A DNA stretch of 64,000 nt, taken from positions 1,984,001-2,048,000 of the forward strand of contig JAHQRK010000005.1 of the NCBI GenBank assembly GCA_019828595.1. Reading direction: 5' to 3'. The translations under genes were made by a program, and so were the position numbers. This stretch comes from Aphanomyces cochlioides (lineage: Eukaryota; Oomycota; Saprolegniomycetes; Saprolegniales; Verrucalvaceae). The stretch's first letter is position 1; each line of letters starts with the position of its first letter. Below, piece by piece: positions 31,073 through 40,788 of the stretch. Under the pieces are notes generated by a model that was not told the origin of the DNA, ran no database searches, and was given only the letters and a program-made list of their open reading frames with translations.

Positions 31073-34000
31073 ATGATTGACAACAACTTCTCCGATGTCC
31101 CAACTGAACTCGTGGACTGGGACCCACAAATCATCTCCCTCAACACCAATGGCTTCTCCAACAGTCATCGGTACATCCTCGACAAACTATCAAGTGTTCA
31201 CGACGTTTCCTTTATCCAAGAAACCCGTTTCCGCACGCCAAGTCTCCACGACCGTGTTGCGTTCCATTGGCAACGCATCACAAACCACGAAGGCTCTTTG
31301 TTCTTTGAAGAGCCTATTTACCCTGAAGTATCCACGTCGCCAGCCACTGGAGGTCTGGCTACGTTGATACATCCTCACTCTCCTTTGAAGAACGCCACTC
31401 AAGTCCCTCATGACAACCCAGTGCTTCGTGGTCGTTATCTACAAGTGCGATGTACTCTGGGTCCACTGACAGTCGTTCTCCACAATATCTATGCGCCGGC
31501 AGCCTTCCAACAACGAGCAAGTTACTTCGAAGAATTGCCACGCGACTTTCCTCCACATGCGCTCCACATTGTTGGAGGAGATTTCAACTGCACTCTCAAC
31601 AAAGATTTGGATTCGTTGAGACCCAGTACCTCCACCATGGCCGGCACCCTTCAACTGGAACAATGGATGCACAGTTTGTCTCTGGTGGATCTGTTTCGCC
31701 GTCAAAACCCCGTGGCACGAGCCTTCACAAGTCCCACACTCACCAACCGACTTGACTACATCTTTTGTTCGTCCACCTTGGCGGGACTTTGTCATTGGAA
31801 GGCGACGCACATGCCACACGTTCCACAGGCTGACCACGTGGCTTGTCGTATCATCACAAAGCGTCAAACATTGCGCCATGGCTCTGGATCATGGAAAGCT
31901 CCAACTTGGCTACTTCGTCTACCACGAGCGGCCGAGATTGTTCATGGATGTCTGGATCGATTTTTGGACAAGTCTCCAACATTCCACAATATCTCCAAGG
32001 CCTACGACATGCTGGTCAATGATATCCGCTCCCAACTCAAAGAATTCCATTCTCAACGATTGGAGAAACAACGTCTGCCGTTGAAGAAGTTAGCTGTCGA
32101 GATCGCTTCGCTTTTGCAAGTCCCCAACATGCGTCAAGATGCAGTGCTGGTGGATCGAGTGCGAGACCTTCAAAAGCAAATTCACGAGCTGCAAGATCGA
32201 GACAAGCAGTTTCGTCAAGACCAGGCGTTCCAACTTCACTTGTACAAAGCAGAGCGCTCGTCCAAGTTCCACTTCATGTCTCCTGTCCCTACCCCCTTGA
32301 AGAAGACAGTCTTCAAAGAGTTGGTGGATGTCAATGGAAATGTTGTCTCCAATCAACAAGGCATGTCTGACGTCCTGGTCGACTACTACAAGGACTTGTT
32401 TGCAGCTCCCGACGTGCAGCGATCTGGAGACGAAGTGTCGTCATTTCTGACCCCATTGACTCGACACAAGCAACTGCCAGAGCAAGCCCAGAAAGAGCTG
32501 TCGGCTCCCTTGCGCGCCAACGAGTTCTATCATGCTATTCGACACAGCAGTTCGAACTCAGCGCCAGGTCCCAACGCTCTGCCATTCGAAGTCCTCAAAC
32601 TTGCACCTCACAAGTGGTCGTTGGCATTGGAGCTGCTATTCACACACCAGCTCCATTCTCACCCTCGCTTGACTCCCATGCAACTTGTCAGTACGCTGGT
32701 GTTGCTGCACAAGAAAGGCCCCAAGTCACAAGCCAAGAACTATCGGCCCATTAGCCTACTCAACACGGATGTGAAAATCCTGACGAGTATTCTGGCTTAT
32801 CGACTCCAGCGCCACATTCGACACATCATCCACCCGGACCAGCAAGGCTTTATCCGTCGAAGCAATATCCAAACCAATATTGCACGACTGGATGACATGC
32901 TGCACCACATCAAACTACACAGTCCGTCCTCGATGGTGGCACTGCTTGACTTTGAGAAAGCTTTTGATCGCGTGGACCACGCGTACTTGCTCCGCGTCCT
33001 CCGTCACTATGGCTTTCCCGAAACCTTTGTTGACATGGTTCGCGTACTGTACTCGGGCCGCAAGTCTCGCATCTTGGTGAACGGCTTCTTGTCCAAGCCA
33101 GTTCACATCTCACGCGGTGTGTTGCAAGGTGATCCACTGTCGCCACTTCTGTTTGTGATCGCTTTAGAACCGATGTGCCAACTCCTACGGCAACACTCCA
33201 ACTATGGCATCAAGTGTGGGGATCGCTACCACACTGGGAGTTACTTTGCCGACGACTCGCAACTCTATGCGGCAAATGAGACGTGCCTCCACCGGCAGCT
33301 TGCATTGGTTCAAACCTTTTGCGACAAGTCTGGTTTCCGACTCAACGTAGACAAGACCCAAATTCTGACCTACAGCCAGTTGAATGGGAACCTTGCCTCA
33401 CTACAAGTTACTTCCGACAGTCCCGTGAAGGCTCTTGGTATCTTGGTTGCGCCCAATCTTTCTCCATTGGCACGTTTCAATTACGTGTTTGAGAAGTTTG
33501 TGGCTCGCTTGTCTTTGTGGCTCTACAAGGCTCGAACCATGGCCGGAAAAGTCACTATCCTGCACAGCATATGTCTGCCTGTGTTATGGTACCAACTGGC
33601 TTTTGTCCCTGCCGACAAAGACCTGGCCAAAAAGATCGACAAGGCCATGCTTCAATTTATGCATGGTGAAGAAATCAACCCATCCTCCTCTGTCCATGGC
33701 CTCCGTTTGATCAAAAAGGAGATCCTATTCATGCCGAAGAAGTCCGGTGGCTTAGGCCTGCACCATGCACTTGCTTTATGGCAACAACACAACCGCTCTG
33801 TCATGATCAGATGCATTCAAGCCATCACCACCCCACCCCGCAAGTCTGCCATGTCCGCCTGGATTACGCCGGGCTATACTCTCCTCGAGAAGGCTTTTCA
33901 TCCATGGGGTTCCCCCCGAGATCTCCTCTTGGCAAATGGCTCTTCTGCATTCATCAGACAACTGTACAAGAATCCCAATATCACTCCAATGTGGAAAGCC

Positions 34001-35128
34001 TTATTGAGTAGCTGGTTTGAATCTCGCTGGACTCCGTACGGCTGTCCAAATCACATCTCATCTTTGGATATTCCCCTTTGGCACAACTCGTATCTGCCTG
34101 GACTCGAAGACCTATACGATCAGTGCTCTACATCGACGCAAGACCAAGCCAATGTATTGGCGTCGCTTCACATCACGAAGTTGTCGCATTTGTTGACTCC
34201 GTGTCAGCGAGTTTGGCCAGCTTCGATCTTGTTCGACAAAATCAACCGTGCCTGCCGCCAAGCCAATTTTGTCCCTCCAACGAAACAATGGATCTCAATC
34301 TTGGTGACCAAGTTATCACGATTGTTTGAGATTGTTTCTGAAGAGGATGCTCCCGTGTTCCACTTGCCGACGCCAAGCTCTGAATGGATGGAATGGCACT
34401 GGATGATTCACCCTGACTCGAGTCCGATCTTGTTGGCGTTTGCGACTTCGAAATCGGCTAAGATCAGAGCTTCTCCAGCTGTCAGCTCGTCCATTCTTCC
34501 TACCAAGCATCTCAACCTGCCATCCAACTTTTACGAAGACCCCAAGCGCCTTACCCAACTTGCCGCCTTCCTCCAACCCGACCACATTCTCCCTCGATAT
34601 GGAGAGTTCATTTTCAAGACCCTTCTCCGCGCCAACGCCATGCAATATCTGTTTCAGTACCAAGACCCCAAGCCGACGTGTGTCTTCTGTCGTGTCAATG
34701 AGACGTACGAGCATTTCTTGTTCTCTTGTGGATATGGTCAATCTGTTTGGTATTCCTTCAAGACAATCCAGCGACTGCTCGAGTGTTCCTTTCCGTCCAC
34801 GTGTCTGGAAATGTTCTACGAGACGCCCAAGCCGTCCGATGGATACTACATCCGTGGCTATCTGAAGATCTGGCCGATTGTCCGAGCCTGCGTGTATTAT
34901 CAAATATGGCTCCAACGTGCCGATCGCACCTTTCGACCCGACCTCACAGCGAAGAGTCCGATGGAAGTTGCCATTCATGCTGCCTCTTTGATCAAGCTAC
35001 ATCTACAACAGCTCCTGGTTGATCTCCCTCTCAAGAAGGGATACACCAAGGTATTCAATGTGCTCAAGCATCTATCTTCGGACCACTGGTTACGTCAACA
35101 CATCATTCCTGACAGCGTCGTTTCATGA
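31073..35128 (+). CDS. ORF2 polyprotein (endonuclease plus reverse transcriptase), copy I, intact
   Basis: 1,351 codons from ATG 31073 to TGA 35126-35128, with no disruption. Endonuclease, FADD reverse-transcriptase and CX2CX7HX4C motifs are all present. Variant residues: Ile2, Gln147, Ala217, Cys240, Met313, Ala357, Asp447, His1336. Spacer to the ORF1 stop is 78 nt. The copy lacks the element's 5' end and so probably its own promoter. Expression would depend on neighbouring copies or on a promoter inside the element. Confidence 0.93.
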   Translation: MIDNNFSDVPTELVDWDPQIISLNTNGFSNSHRYILDKLSSVHDVSFIQETRFRTPSLHDRVAFHWQRITNHEGSLFFEEPIYPEVSTSPATGGLATLIHPHSPLKNATQVPHDNPVLRGRYLQVRCTLGPLTVVLHNIYAPAAFQQRASYFEELPRDFPPHALHIVGGDFNCTLNKDLDSLRPSTSTMAGTLQLEQWMHSLSLVDLFRRQNPVARAFTSPTLTNRLDYIFCSSTLAGLCHWKATHMPHVPQADHVACRIITKRQTLRHGSGSWKAPTWLLRLPRAAEIVHGCLDRFLDKSPTFHNISKAYDMLVNDIRSQLKEFHSQRLEKQRLPLKKLAVEIASLLQVPNMRQDAVLVDRVRDLQKQIHELQDRDKQFRQDQAFQLHLYKAERSSKFHFMSPVPTPLKKTVFKELVDVNGNVVSNQQGMSDVLVDYYKDLFAAPDVQRSGDEVSSFLTPLTRHKQLPEQAQKELSAPLRANEFYHAIRHSSSNSAPGPNALPFEVLKLAPHKWSLALELLFTHQLHSHPRLTPMQLVSTLVLLHKKGPKSQAKNYRPISLLNTDVKILTSILAYRLQRHIRHIIHPDQQGFIRRSNIQTNIARLDDMLHHIKLHSPSSMVALLDFEKAFDRVDHAYLLRVLRHYGFPETFVDMVRVLYSGRKSRILVNGFLSKPVHISRGVLQGDPLSPLLFVIALEPMCQLLRQHSNYGIKCGDRYHTGSYFADDSQLYAANETCLHRQLALVQTFCDKSGFRLNVDKTQILTYSQLNGNLASLQVTSDSPVKALGILVAPNLSPLARFNYVFEKFVARLSLWLYKARTMAGKVTILHSICLPVLWYQLAFVPADKDLAKKIDKAMLQFMHGEEINPSSSVHGLRLIKKEILFMPKKSGGLGLHHALALWQQHNRSVMIRCIQAITTPPRKSAMSAWITPGYTLLEKAFHPWGSPRDLLLANGSSAFIRQLYKNPNITPMWKALLSSWFESRWTPYGCPNHISSLDIPLWHNSYLPGLEDLYDQCSTSTQDQANVLASLHITKLSHLLTPCQRVWPASILFDKINRACRQANFVPPTKQWISILVTKLSRLFEIVSEEDAPVFHLPTPSSEWMEWHWMIHPDSSPILLAFATSKSAKIRASPAVSSSILPTKHLNLPSNFYEDPKRLTQLAAFLQPDHILPRYGEFIFKTLLRANAMQYLFQYQDPKPTCVFCRVNETYEHFLFSCGYGQSVWYSFKTIQRLLECSFPSTCLEMFYETPKPSDGYYIRGYLKIWPIVRACVYYQIWLQRADRTFRPDLTAKSPMEVAIHAASLIKLHLQQLLVDLPLKKGYTKVFNVLKHLSSDHWLRQHIIPDSVVS

Positions 35129-35274
35129 GTGAGCTAACGGCTCACTCACTTCATCTCCTGTTCAATGACCACTTTGCCATATTCTGTTTTCCAAGTTCTA
35201 TTTATACAGTACGAGGCAAATTAGTAAGTCATTAGGGCCTTTGCTCAAAAATAAGGTTAATACAACTCATTTAA

Positions 35275-35289
35275 CCAAGAACTCGCTGG
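35275..35289. repeat. Target-site duplication of insertion I, right arm
   Basis: CCAAGAACTCGCTGG follows the CATTTAA end of I and resumes ORF1 of J. Confidence 0.94.
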
Positions 35290-36114
35290 ACCTTCAATTG
35301 GTAACGGGCTACCGGTCTGGACCAGCTCCAAAACGTACTTTGCCTTCGTCCCCACGTTTGGATCCCCTGCCGACATCCAACCGTTTTCATATCCTCGAAG
35401 AAGACGACGTGGAACTCTCGTTTGAAGACTTTGCAGTGCCTCGAATTGTATTGGAAGATTCAAGTGCGCCACGCCCGAAAAAGACCAAAGGCATAGCGAA
35501 GAAACAACGACTTAACAAGTCTGCTGCAGCCCACCTCGAATTGGCGAAGAAGATCATTCGAGACAAGAAAGTCGAAGGCAGTATCACCGAATGTCAACGC
35601 ATTTTGCGAGATGATCCTCAGCTCGTTGCACATGCTATGTACGCACAAGATGAAGACCTCAGTTTGTTTCAGTCACTTGTTGCAACCAAGACTATTGAGC
35701 GCAAGATGGCTTTGTTAAAAGCTCAAGGCAAGCCTCACAACTACAAACATCACGTCAACTTCATGGCTCAATACAAGATTCACCCGTCAGAAATCTTGGA
35801 AGAATTGACCACGGACATACCAGAGATCAAGCGCATCCTCTTTGCACTTGCTACGATTGACTTATTCCTCTCAAATCGGGCCCCAGACCTCTACACAAAC
35901 TCGGAGGCACTGACTGTTCTATTGAACCAAGAAGCAACAAGATTGCCTGACACCAACTGCTTGACGGACTGGTCGCTGTTTGCTTTGATCGAAAACTTCA
36001 GCGACAATCTCGAGAAGTTCACTTTGCCGGCTCCCGTCTTGTCGGCCATCTCGATGCTCAAAAGCATCACCAACAATTACCACATCGACGAGCTCTGCAG
36101 CAAAGCTCACCACT

Positions 36115-36126
36115 CCATGAACGCCG
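36115..36126. repeat. Target repeat CCATGAACGCCG before copy K
   Basis: The 12-13 bases preceding the 5' end of K. The same sequence precedes O (47887-47898) and follows O's 3' end (55279-55290). Confidence 0.88.
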
Positions 36127-36187
36127 ACTTCCGAATTTGCCTCGTACCCCTCAAGTCAAGAAGTTATCAAGTGCCGCCGCGCTCAAA

Positions 36188-37231
36188 ATGTCCAACGCCA
36201 ACAGCTGTTCCGAGCTCCGTGAGACCAACACTCACGGAGTCACCATCATTCCAGGTATTGTATCTCCTCACCCACTTTCGTCGTCCAATCAGGATGGCGG
36301 AAGTGGTGTGAGTAATGTCTCTACACCTAACCCTAGGGCCGAAGTGGAGGTCGAGTTCGACCCCAACAGCGTCTCTGGAGACCAATCTGCGTCTCGCTCC
36401 ACCAGCGCTTCACCTGGTGCTCCACTCGCCGGAGTTCCAGGGGGGGTCAACCTCAGTGGGTCAGTGGTTGACCCCCAGACCACTGTCGTTAACTTGTCTA
36501 GCGAAGCCCTCACTCAGGAGGGCGAACCACTGGGGCCTTGTGCCTGTGGTGGCTGCTTCCCTGGACTCCAATTGGAGTCGATCCCCAGTGAAGGCGGCGA
36601 GAAAACGGGGTCCATGCCAGCCCTAGAGGCTACGAGGGCCCCCCCTATGGGCACACCCTGCGGTTCTGTCTACTTCCCCCCAGGGGCCTCTTCGGAGGGG
36701 CGGGGGCGGTATCCCGATTTGGGTTCTCGCCGGAGCAATGGTGTACCCCAGTCACCGTGCTGCGGGGATGGCATGGATTCCCCTTCTACCCCTGTCACTG
36801 GGGGTCTGGCCCCGGCCTTTCTCGTGACCAATGGGACTGAGCCAGCAGCCACCAACCGCGTCGCCCCCTGTGCTGAGCCTCCTAGAACGGGAGAGGAAGA
36901 AGAAAAATCTCAAGAGGACGTGGATATGGTCTCTGGAGACGCCGAGGGGAAGGATTCTACTGAATCCGAGGCCTTAACCGACGAGGGAAATACTCAAATT
37001 CACTCGGAGGTGGATGGGTCAGGCGACATTAACGGCCAAGCGAAGTCGTGTGATACTCCTGGAGAAGTTATTCACGAGGAACAATCGACAAACAATGACA
37101 ATGACCAGTCAAATCAAGACATTGTCGACAAATCCGTTGCTCAAGGAAATGGCGCTGTTGATCCTCCTACCGCGGCAGACAAAATACAAGGCGATCAAGA
37201 GCAACAAAACGCTGAAAAGGCCAATCCATGG
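36188..37231 (+). pseudogene. ORF1 first segment of copy K (residues 1-348)
   Basis: From ATG 36188, the first AUG after a complete 61-nt leader, to Trp348 where L is inserted. The three K segments (36188-37231, 45945-47899 and 55292-55331) add up to exactly 3,039 nt, so K's ORF1 would be intact but for the insertions. Contains the N-terminal acidic region and the hairpin-rich stretch described for O. Confidence 0.93.
37215..37231. repeat. Target-site duplication of L, left arm
   Basis: AAAAGGCCAATCCATGG, 17 bp, repeated at 45856-45872. Read in L's orientation it starts CCATGG. Confidence 0.94.
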
Positions 37232-37377
37232 TTAAATGAGTTGTATTAACCTTATTTTTGAGCAAAGGCCCTAATGACTTACTAATTTGCCTCGTACTGT
37301 ATAAATAGAACTTGGAAAACAGAATATGGCAAAGTGGTCATTGAACAGGAGATGAAGTGAGTGAGCTGTTAGCTCAC

Positions 37378-37610
37378 TCATGAAACGACGCTGTCAGGAA
37401 TGATGTGTTGACGTAACCAGGGGTCCGAAGATAGATGCTTGAGCACATTGAATACCTTGGTGTATCCCTTCTTGAGAGGGAGATCAACCAGGAGCTGTTG
37501 TAGATGTAGCTTGATCAAAGAGGCAGCATGAATGGCAACTTCCATCGGACTCTTCGCTGTGAGGTCGGGTCGAAAGGTGCGATCGGCACGTTGGAGCCAT
37601 ATTTGATAAT
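37378..37610 (-). pseudogene. ORF2 C-terminal end, copy L
   Basis: The last 77 or so codons of ORF2 to the TGA at 37378-37380, with the SSDPWL variant. It is cut upstream by M and belongs with 45005-45855. Confidence 0.92.
37597..37610. repeat. Target-site duplication of M, left arm
   Basis: CCATATTTGATAAT (14-15 bp depending on whether the next A is counted as element), repeated at 44990-45003. Confidence 0.93.
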
Positions 37611-37671
37611 ACTTCCGAATTTGCCTCGTACCCCTCAAGTCAAGAAGTTATCAAGTGCCGCCGCGCTCAAA

Positions 37672-40600
37672 ATGTCCAACGCCAACAGCTGTTCCGAGCT
37701 CCGTGAGACCAACACTCACGGAGTCACCATCATTCCAGGTATTGTATCTCCTCACCCACTTTCGTCGTCCAATCAGGATGGCGGAAGTGGTGTGAGTAAT
37801 GTCTCTACACCTAACCCTAGGGCCGAAGTGGAGGTCGAGTTCGACCCCAACAGCGTCTCTGGAGACCAATCTGCGTCTCGCTCCACCAGCGCTTCACCTG
37901 GTGCTCCACTCGCCGGAGTTCCAGGGGGGGTCAACCTCAGTGGGTCAGTGGTTGACCCCCAGACCACTGTCGTTAACTTGTCTAGCGAAGCCCTCACTCA
38001 GGAGGGCGAACCACTGGGGCCTTGTGCCTGTGGTGGCTGCTTCCCTGGACTCCAATTGGAGTCGATCCCCAGTGAAGGCGGCGAGAAAACGGGGTCCATG
38101 CCAGCCCTAGAGGCTACGAGGGCCCCCCCTATGGGCACACCCTGCGGTTCTGTCTACTTCCCCCCAGGGGCCTCTTCGGAGGGGCGGGGGCGGTATCCCG
38201 ATTTGGGTTCTCGCCGGAGCAATGGTGTACCCCAGTCACCGTGCTGCGGGGATGGCATGGATTCCCCTTCTACCCCTGTCACTGGGGGTCTGGCCCCGGC
38301 CTTTCTCGTGACCAATGGGACTGAGCCAGCAGCCACCAACCGCGTCGCCCCCTGTGCTGAGCCTCCTAGAACGGGAGAGGAAGAAGAAAAATCTCAAGAG
38401 GACGTGGATATGGTCTCTGGAGACGCCGAGGGGAAGGATTCTACTGAAACCGAGGCCTTAACCGACGAGGGAAATACTCAAATTCACTCTGAGGTTGATG
38501 GGTCAGGCGACATTAACGGCCAAGCGAAGCCGTGTGATACTCCTGGAGAAGTTATTCAAGAGGAACAATCGACAAACAATGACAATGACCAGTCAAATCA
38601 AGACATTGTCGACAAATCCGTTGCTCAAGGAAATGGCGCTGTTGATCCTCCTACCGCGGCAGACAAAATACAAGGCGATCAAGAGCAACAAAACGCTGAA
38701 AAGGCCAATCCATGGACGCAAAAGACTCCCGGCAAGGATTCAGCTTCGTCCAAGAAAGATTCCAAGCAAGGCAATGCCCCCAAAGGCGCGAAACATCGCA
38801 ACACTGGTGCTCATGCTATTGCCGATGACGATATTGCGCGATGCGAGGCCATGGCGGACGCATTCTACAAAGACTCTGGTGACATGGACGCCTTCATTGA
38901 AAACATTTTGCTCACCCCCCAGTCCCAAGTGTACGAGCTCACAGTCAAGTTGGGCGAAGGCTACAAGGACTGGTCCGAAAAAGTCATCTGCGATCAATTT
39001 GTCAAGGAAAATCCTGGTTCGTTATGGGGCTCCAAATTTCCGAACATTTTGATCCACAAGAAGAACCCACAGACCATTGTGATCTCAAGTTACAACTTGT
39101 CTACGTGCGTGGAAATGGGAGGCACAACGTTTCGACTTGGTGGCAAAGATTTCCTGGTTCCCAAGTACTCGCGTTATGGCAACAACTACTATGTTACGTT
39201 CAACAAGGTCAGTCACCCTTCGATGGCCAAGGCAATTGTCAAGAAAATGGCTGCATTGACCAAGTCAGTGATAGCAGCATTCAACCCTACTGCTGGTCAG
39301 AACATCAAGTCGCCGCATTTGAGAGTCATTTTCAAGTCGTCTGCGCCTCCTGCAGTGTTGGTGCCAAAATCCGGCGACGCACTACGCGAAATCACCATTA
39401 CGGATCCGTCGGGTCAGCCTTTTGTCGTCGTGTTTCAGCACAAGATCGCTGCTCTGAACAAGACATTGCCTCCGTCGATTGTTTCACGACGTGCAGAGGC
39501 CAAGGCTGAAAAAGCGAAGGCAAAAGCGGCCAAGGCAGCGGCAAAATCTCCTCCGTCAGGAGAAAAAGAACCTGAACCTGATGGAGACGATCATGATCAA
39601 GACCTTGGAACAAATGCGGAAGGCGAGGCCGACTCAACTGAGGCATCTGGAGATCGTCAAGATGAACAACCACAGCCAACAGCTCCTTCTCATGGCTCTG
39701 ATGTCGATATGTCTGGTGACAGCGATCCCCCTAACAACAATGGACAAGACAAACAACAAGAAGATGTGGAAATGTCTACCAACGAATCGCCCGCTCTTGC
39801 TCCACCAAGTGAGCAGCCCAAGAACTCGCTGGACCTTCAATTGGTAACGGGCTACCGGTCTGGACCAGCTCCAAAACGTACTTTGCCTTCGTCCCCACGT
39901 TTGGATCCCCTGCCGACATCCAACCGTTTTCATATCCTCGAAGAAGACGACGTGGAACTCTCGTTTGAAGACTTTGCAGTGCCTCGAATTGTATTGGAAG
40001 ATTCAAGTGCGCCACGCCCGAAAAAGACCAAAGGCATAGCGAAGAAACAACGACTTAACAAGTCTGCTGCAGCCCACCTCGAATTGGCGAAGAAGATCAT
40101 TCGAGACAAGAAAGTCGAAGGCAGTATCACCGAATGTCAACGCATCTTGCGAGATGATCCTCAGCTCGTTGCACATGCTATGTACGCACAAGATGAAGAC
40201 CTCAGTTTGTTTCAGTCACTTGTTGCAACCAAGACTATTGAGCGCAAGATGGCTTTGTTAAAAGCTCAAGGCAAGCCTCACAACTACAAACATCACGTCA
40301 ACTTCATGGCTCAATACAAGATTCACCCGTCAGAAATCTTGGAAGAATTGACCACGGACATACCAGAGATCAAGCGCATCCTCTTTGCACTTGCCACGAT
40401 TGACTTATTCCTCTCAAATCGGGCCCCAGACCTCTACACAAACTCGGAGGCACTGACTGTTCTATTGAACCAAGAAGCAACAAGATTGCCTGACACCAAC
40501 TGCTTGACGGACTGGTCGCTGTTTGCTTTGATCGAAAACTTCAGCGACAATCTCGAGAAGTTCACTTTGCCGGCTCCCGTCTTGTCAGCCATCTCGATGC

Positions 40601-40710
40601 TCAAAAGCATCACCAACAATTACCACATCGACGAGCTCTGCAGCAAAGCTCACCACTCCATGAACGCCGACGAAATTGATCCCCTCGATTTGGAGGACGA
40701 TCAACTCTAA
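37672..40710 (+). CDS. ORF1 protein of the LINE, copy M, intact 1,012 codons
   Basis: ATG 37672 to TAA 40708-40710, no disruption. The frame is open upstream through the leader into L's antisense sequence, but the first in-element AUG is at 37672. Layout as for copy O. It carries SRSTSASP in the N-terminal third, shared with K and O, and KGIAKK in the basic cluster, shared with J and K but not with O. Confidence 0.92.
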   Translation: MSNANSCSELRETNTHGVTIIPGIVSPHPLSSSNQDGGSGVSNVSTPNPRAEVEVEFDPNSVSGDQSASRSTSASPGAPLAGVPGGVNLSGSVVDPQTTVVNLSSEALTQEGEPLGPCACGGCFPGLQLESIPSEGGEKTGSMPALEATRAPPMGTPCGSVYFPPGASSEGRGRYPDLGSRRSNGVPQSPCCGDGMDSPSTPVTGGLAPAFLVTNGTEPAATNRVAPCAEPPRTGEEEEKSQEDVDMVSGDAEGKDSTETEALTDEGNTQIHSEVDGSGDINGQAKPCDTPGEVIQEEQSTNNDNDQSNQDIVDKSVAQGNGAVDPPTAADKIQGDQEQQNAEKANPWTQKTPGKDSASSKKDSKQGNAPKGAKHRNTGAHAIADDDIARCEAMADAFYKDSGDMDAFIENILLTPQSQVYELTVKLGEGYKDWSEKVICDQFVKENPGSLWGSKFPNILIHKKNPQTIVISSYNLSTCVEMGGTTFRLGGKDFLVPKYSRYGNNYYVTFNKVSHPSMAKAIVKKMAALTKSVIAAFNPTAGQNIKSPHLRVIFKSSAPPAVLVPKSGDALREITITDPSGQPFVVVFQHKIAALNKTLPPSIVSRRAEAKAEKAKAKAAKAAAKSPPSGEKEPEPDGDDHDQDLGTNAEGEADSTEASGDRQDEQPQPTAPSHGSDVDMSGDSDPPNNNGQDKQQEDVEMSTNESPALAPPSEQPKNSLDLQLVTGYRSGPAPKRTLPSSPRLDPLPTSNRFHILEEDDVELSFEDFAVPRIVLEDSSAPRPKKTKGIAKKQRLNKSAAAHLELAKKIIRDKKVEGSITECQRILRDDPQLVAHAMYAQDEDLSLFQSLVATKTIERKMALLKAQGKPHNYKHHVNFMAQYKIHPSEILEELTTDIPEIKRILFALATIDLFLSNRAPDLYTNSEALTVLLNQEATRLPDTNCLTDWSLFALIENFSDNLEKFTLPAPVLSAISMLKSITNNYHIDELCSKAHHSMNADEIDPLDLEDDQL

Positions 40711-40788
40711 GGCTTCTATCCCCTGCTTCAATCCATTTCAACCTCCCCTCTGACCCCTCCATTCTACTCATTTTCATCTGTACTCGTG

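Larger units (their letters stand above)
28115..35274 (+). mobile_element. LINE copy I, slightly 5'-truncated, intact ORF2
   Basis: A 7,160-bp insertion that begins at ORF1 codon 54 and ends CATTTAA at 35274, flanked by the 15-bp TSD CCAAGAACTCGCTGG. It is inserted in ORF1 of J in the same orientation. Homologous ORF1 sequence therefore lies on both sides of the junction, the configuration needed for unequal exchange to produce the two tandem units at its left. Confidence 0.95.
35275..36126 (+). pseudogene. ORF1 segment of host copy J (residues 716-1000)
   Basis: Continuation of J's ORF1 after insertion I, in frame to about residue 1000 where the 5' end of K begins. It carries the KGIAKK variant, shared with K and M but not with I, E or O. 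The last 12-13 codons of J's ORF1 and its ORF2 are not seen, because J passes straight into K. Confidence 0.92.
37232..37610 (-). mobile_element. LINE copy L, 3' part, interrupted by M
   Basis: Minus-strand insertion in ORF1 of K: 3' UTR 37232-37377 and the last codons of ORF2 from 37378. It is interrupted by full-length copy M and continues at 44990-45855, for about 1.2 kb in total. L is 5'-truncated inside ORF2 (residue 991). Its region after the ORF2 stop forms the best hairpin of the family, a 10-bp stem with an AAC loop. Confidence 0.93.

Noticed and set aside
34316..34978. Long open frame (220 codons) antisense to the end of ORF2, present in several copies
   Set aside because: It mirrors the ORF2 codon pattern on the other strand, recurs only because the copies are nearly identical, and has no motif or promoter context. 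Treated as a shadow.
39024..39509. Open frames of 161, 185 and 122 codons in other frames of ORF1
   Set aside because: They overlap the true ORF1 frame entirely, have skewed composition, and occur at the same place in every copy as frame shadows.
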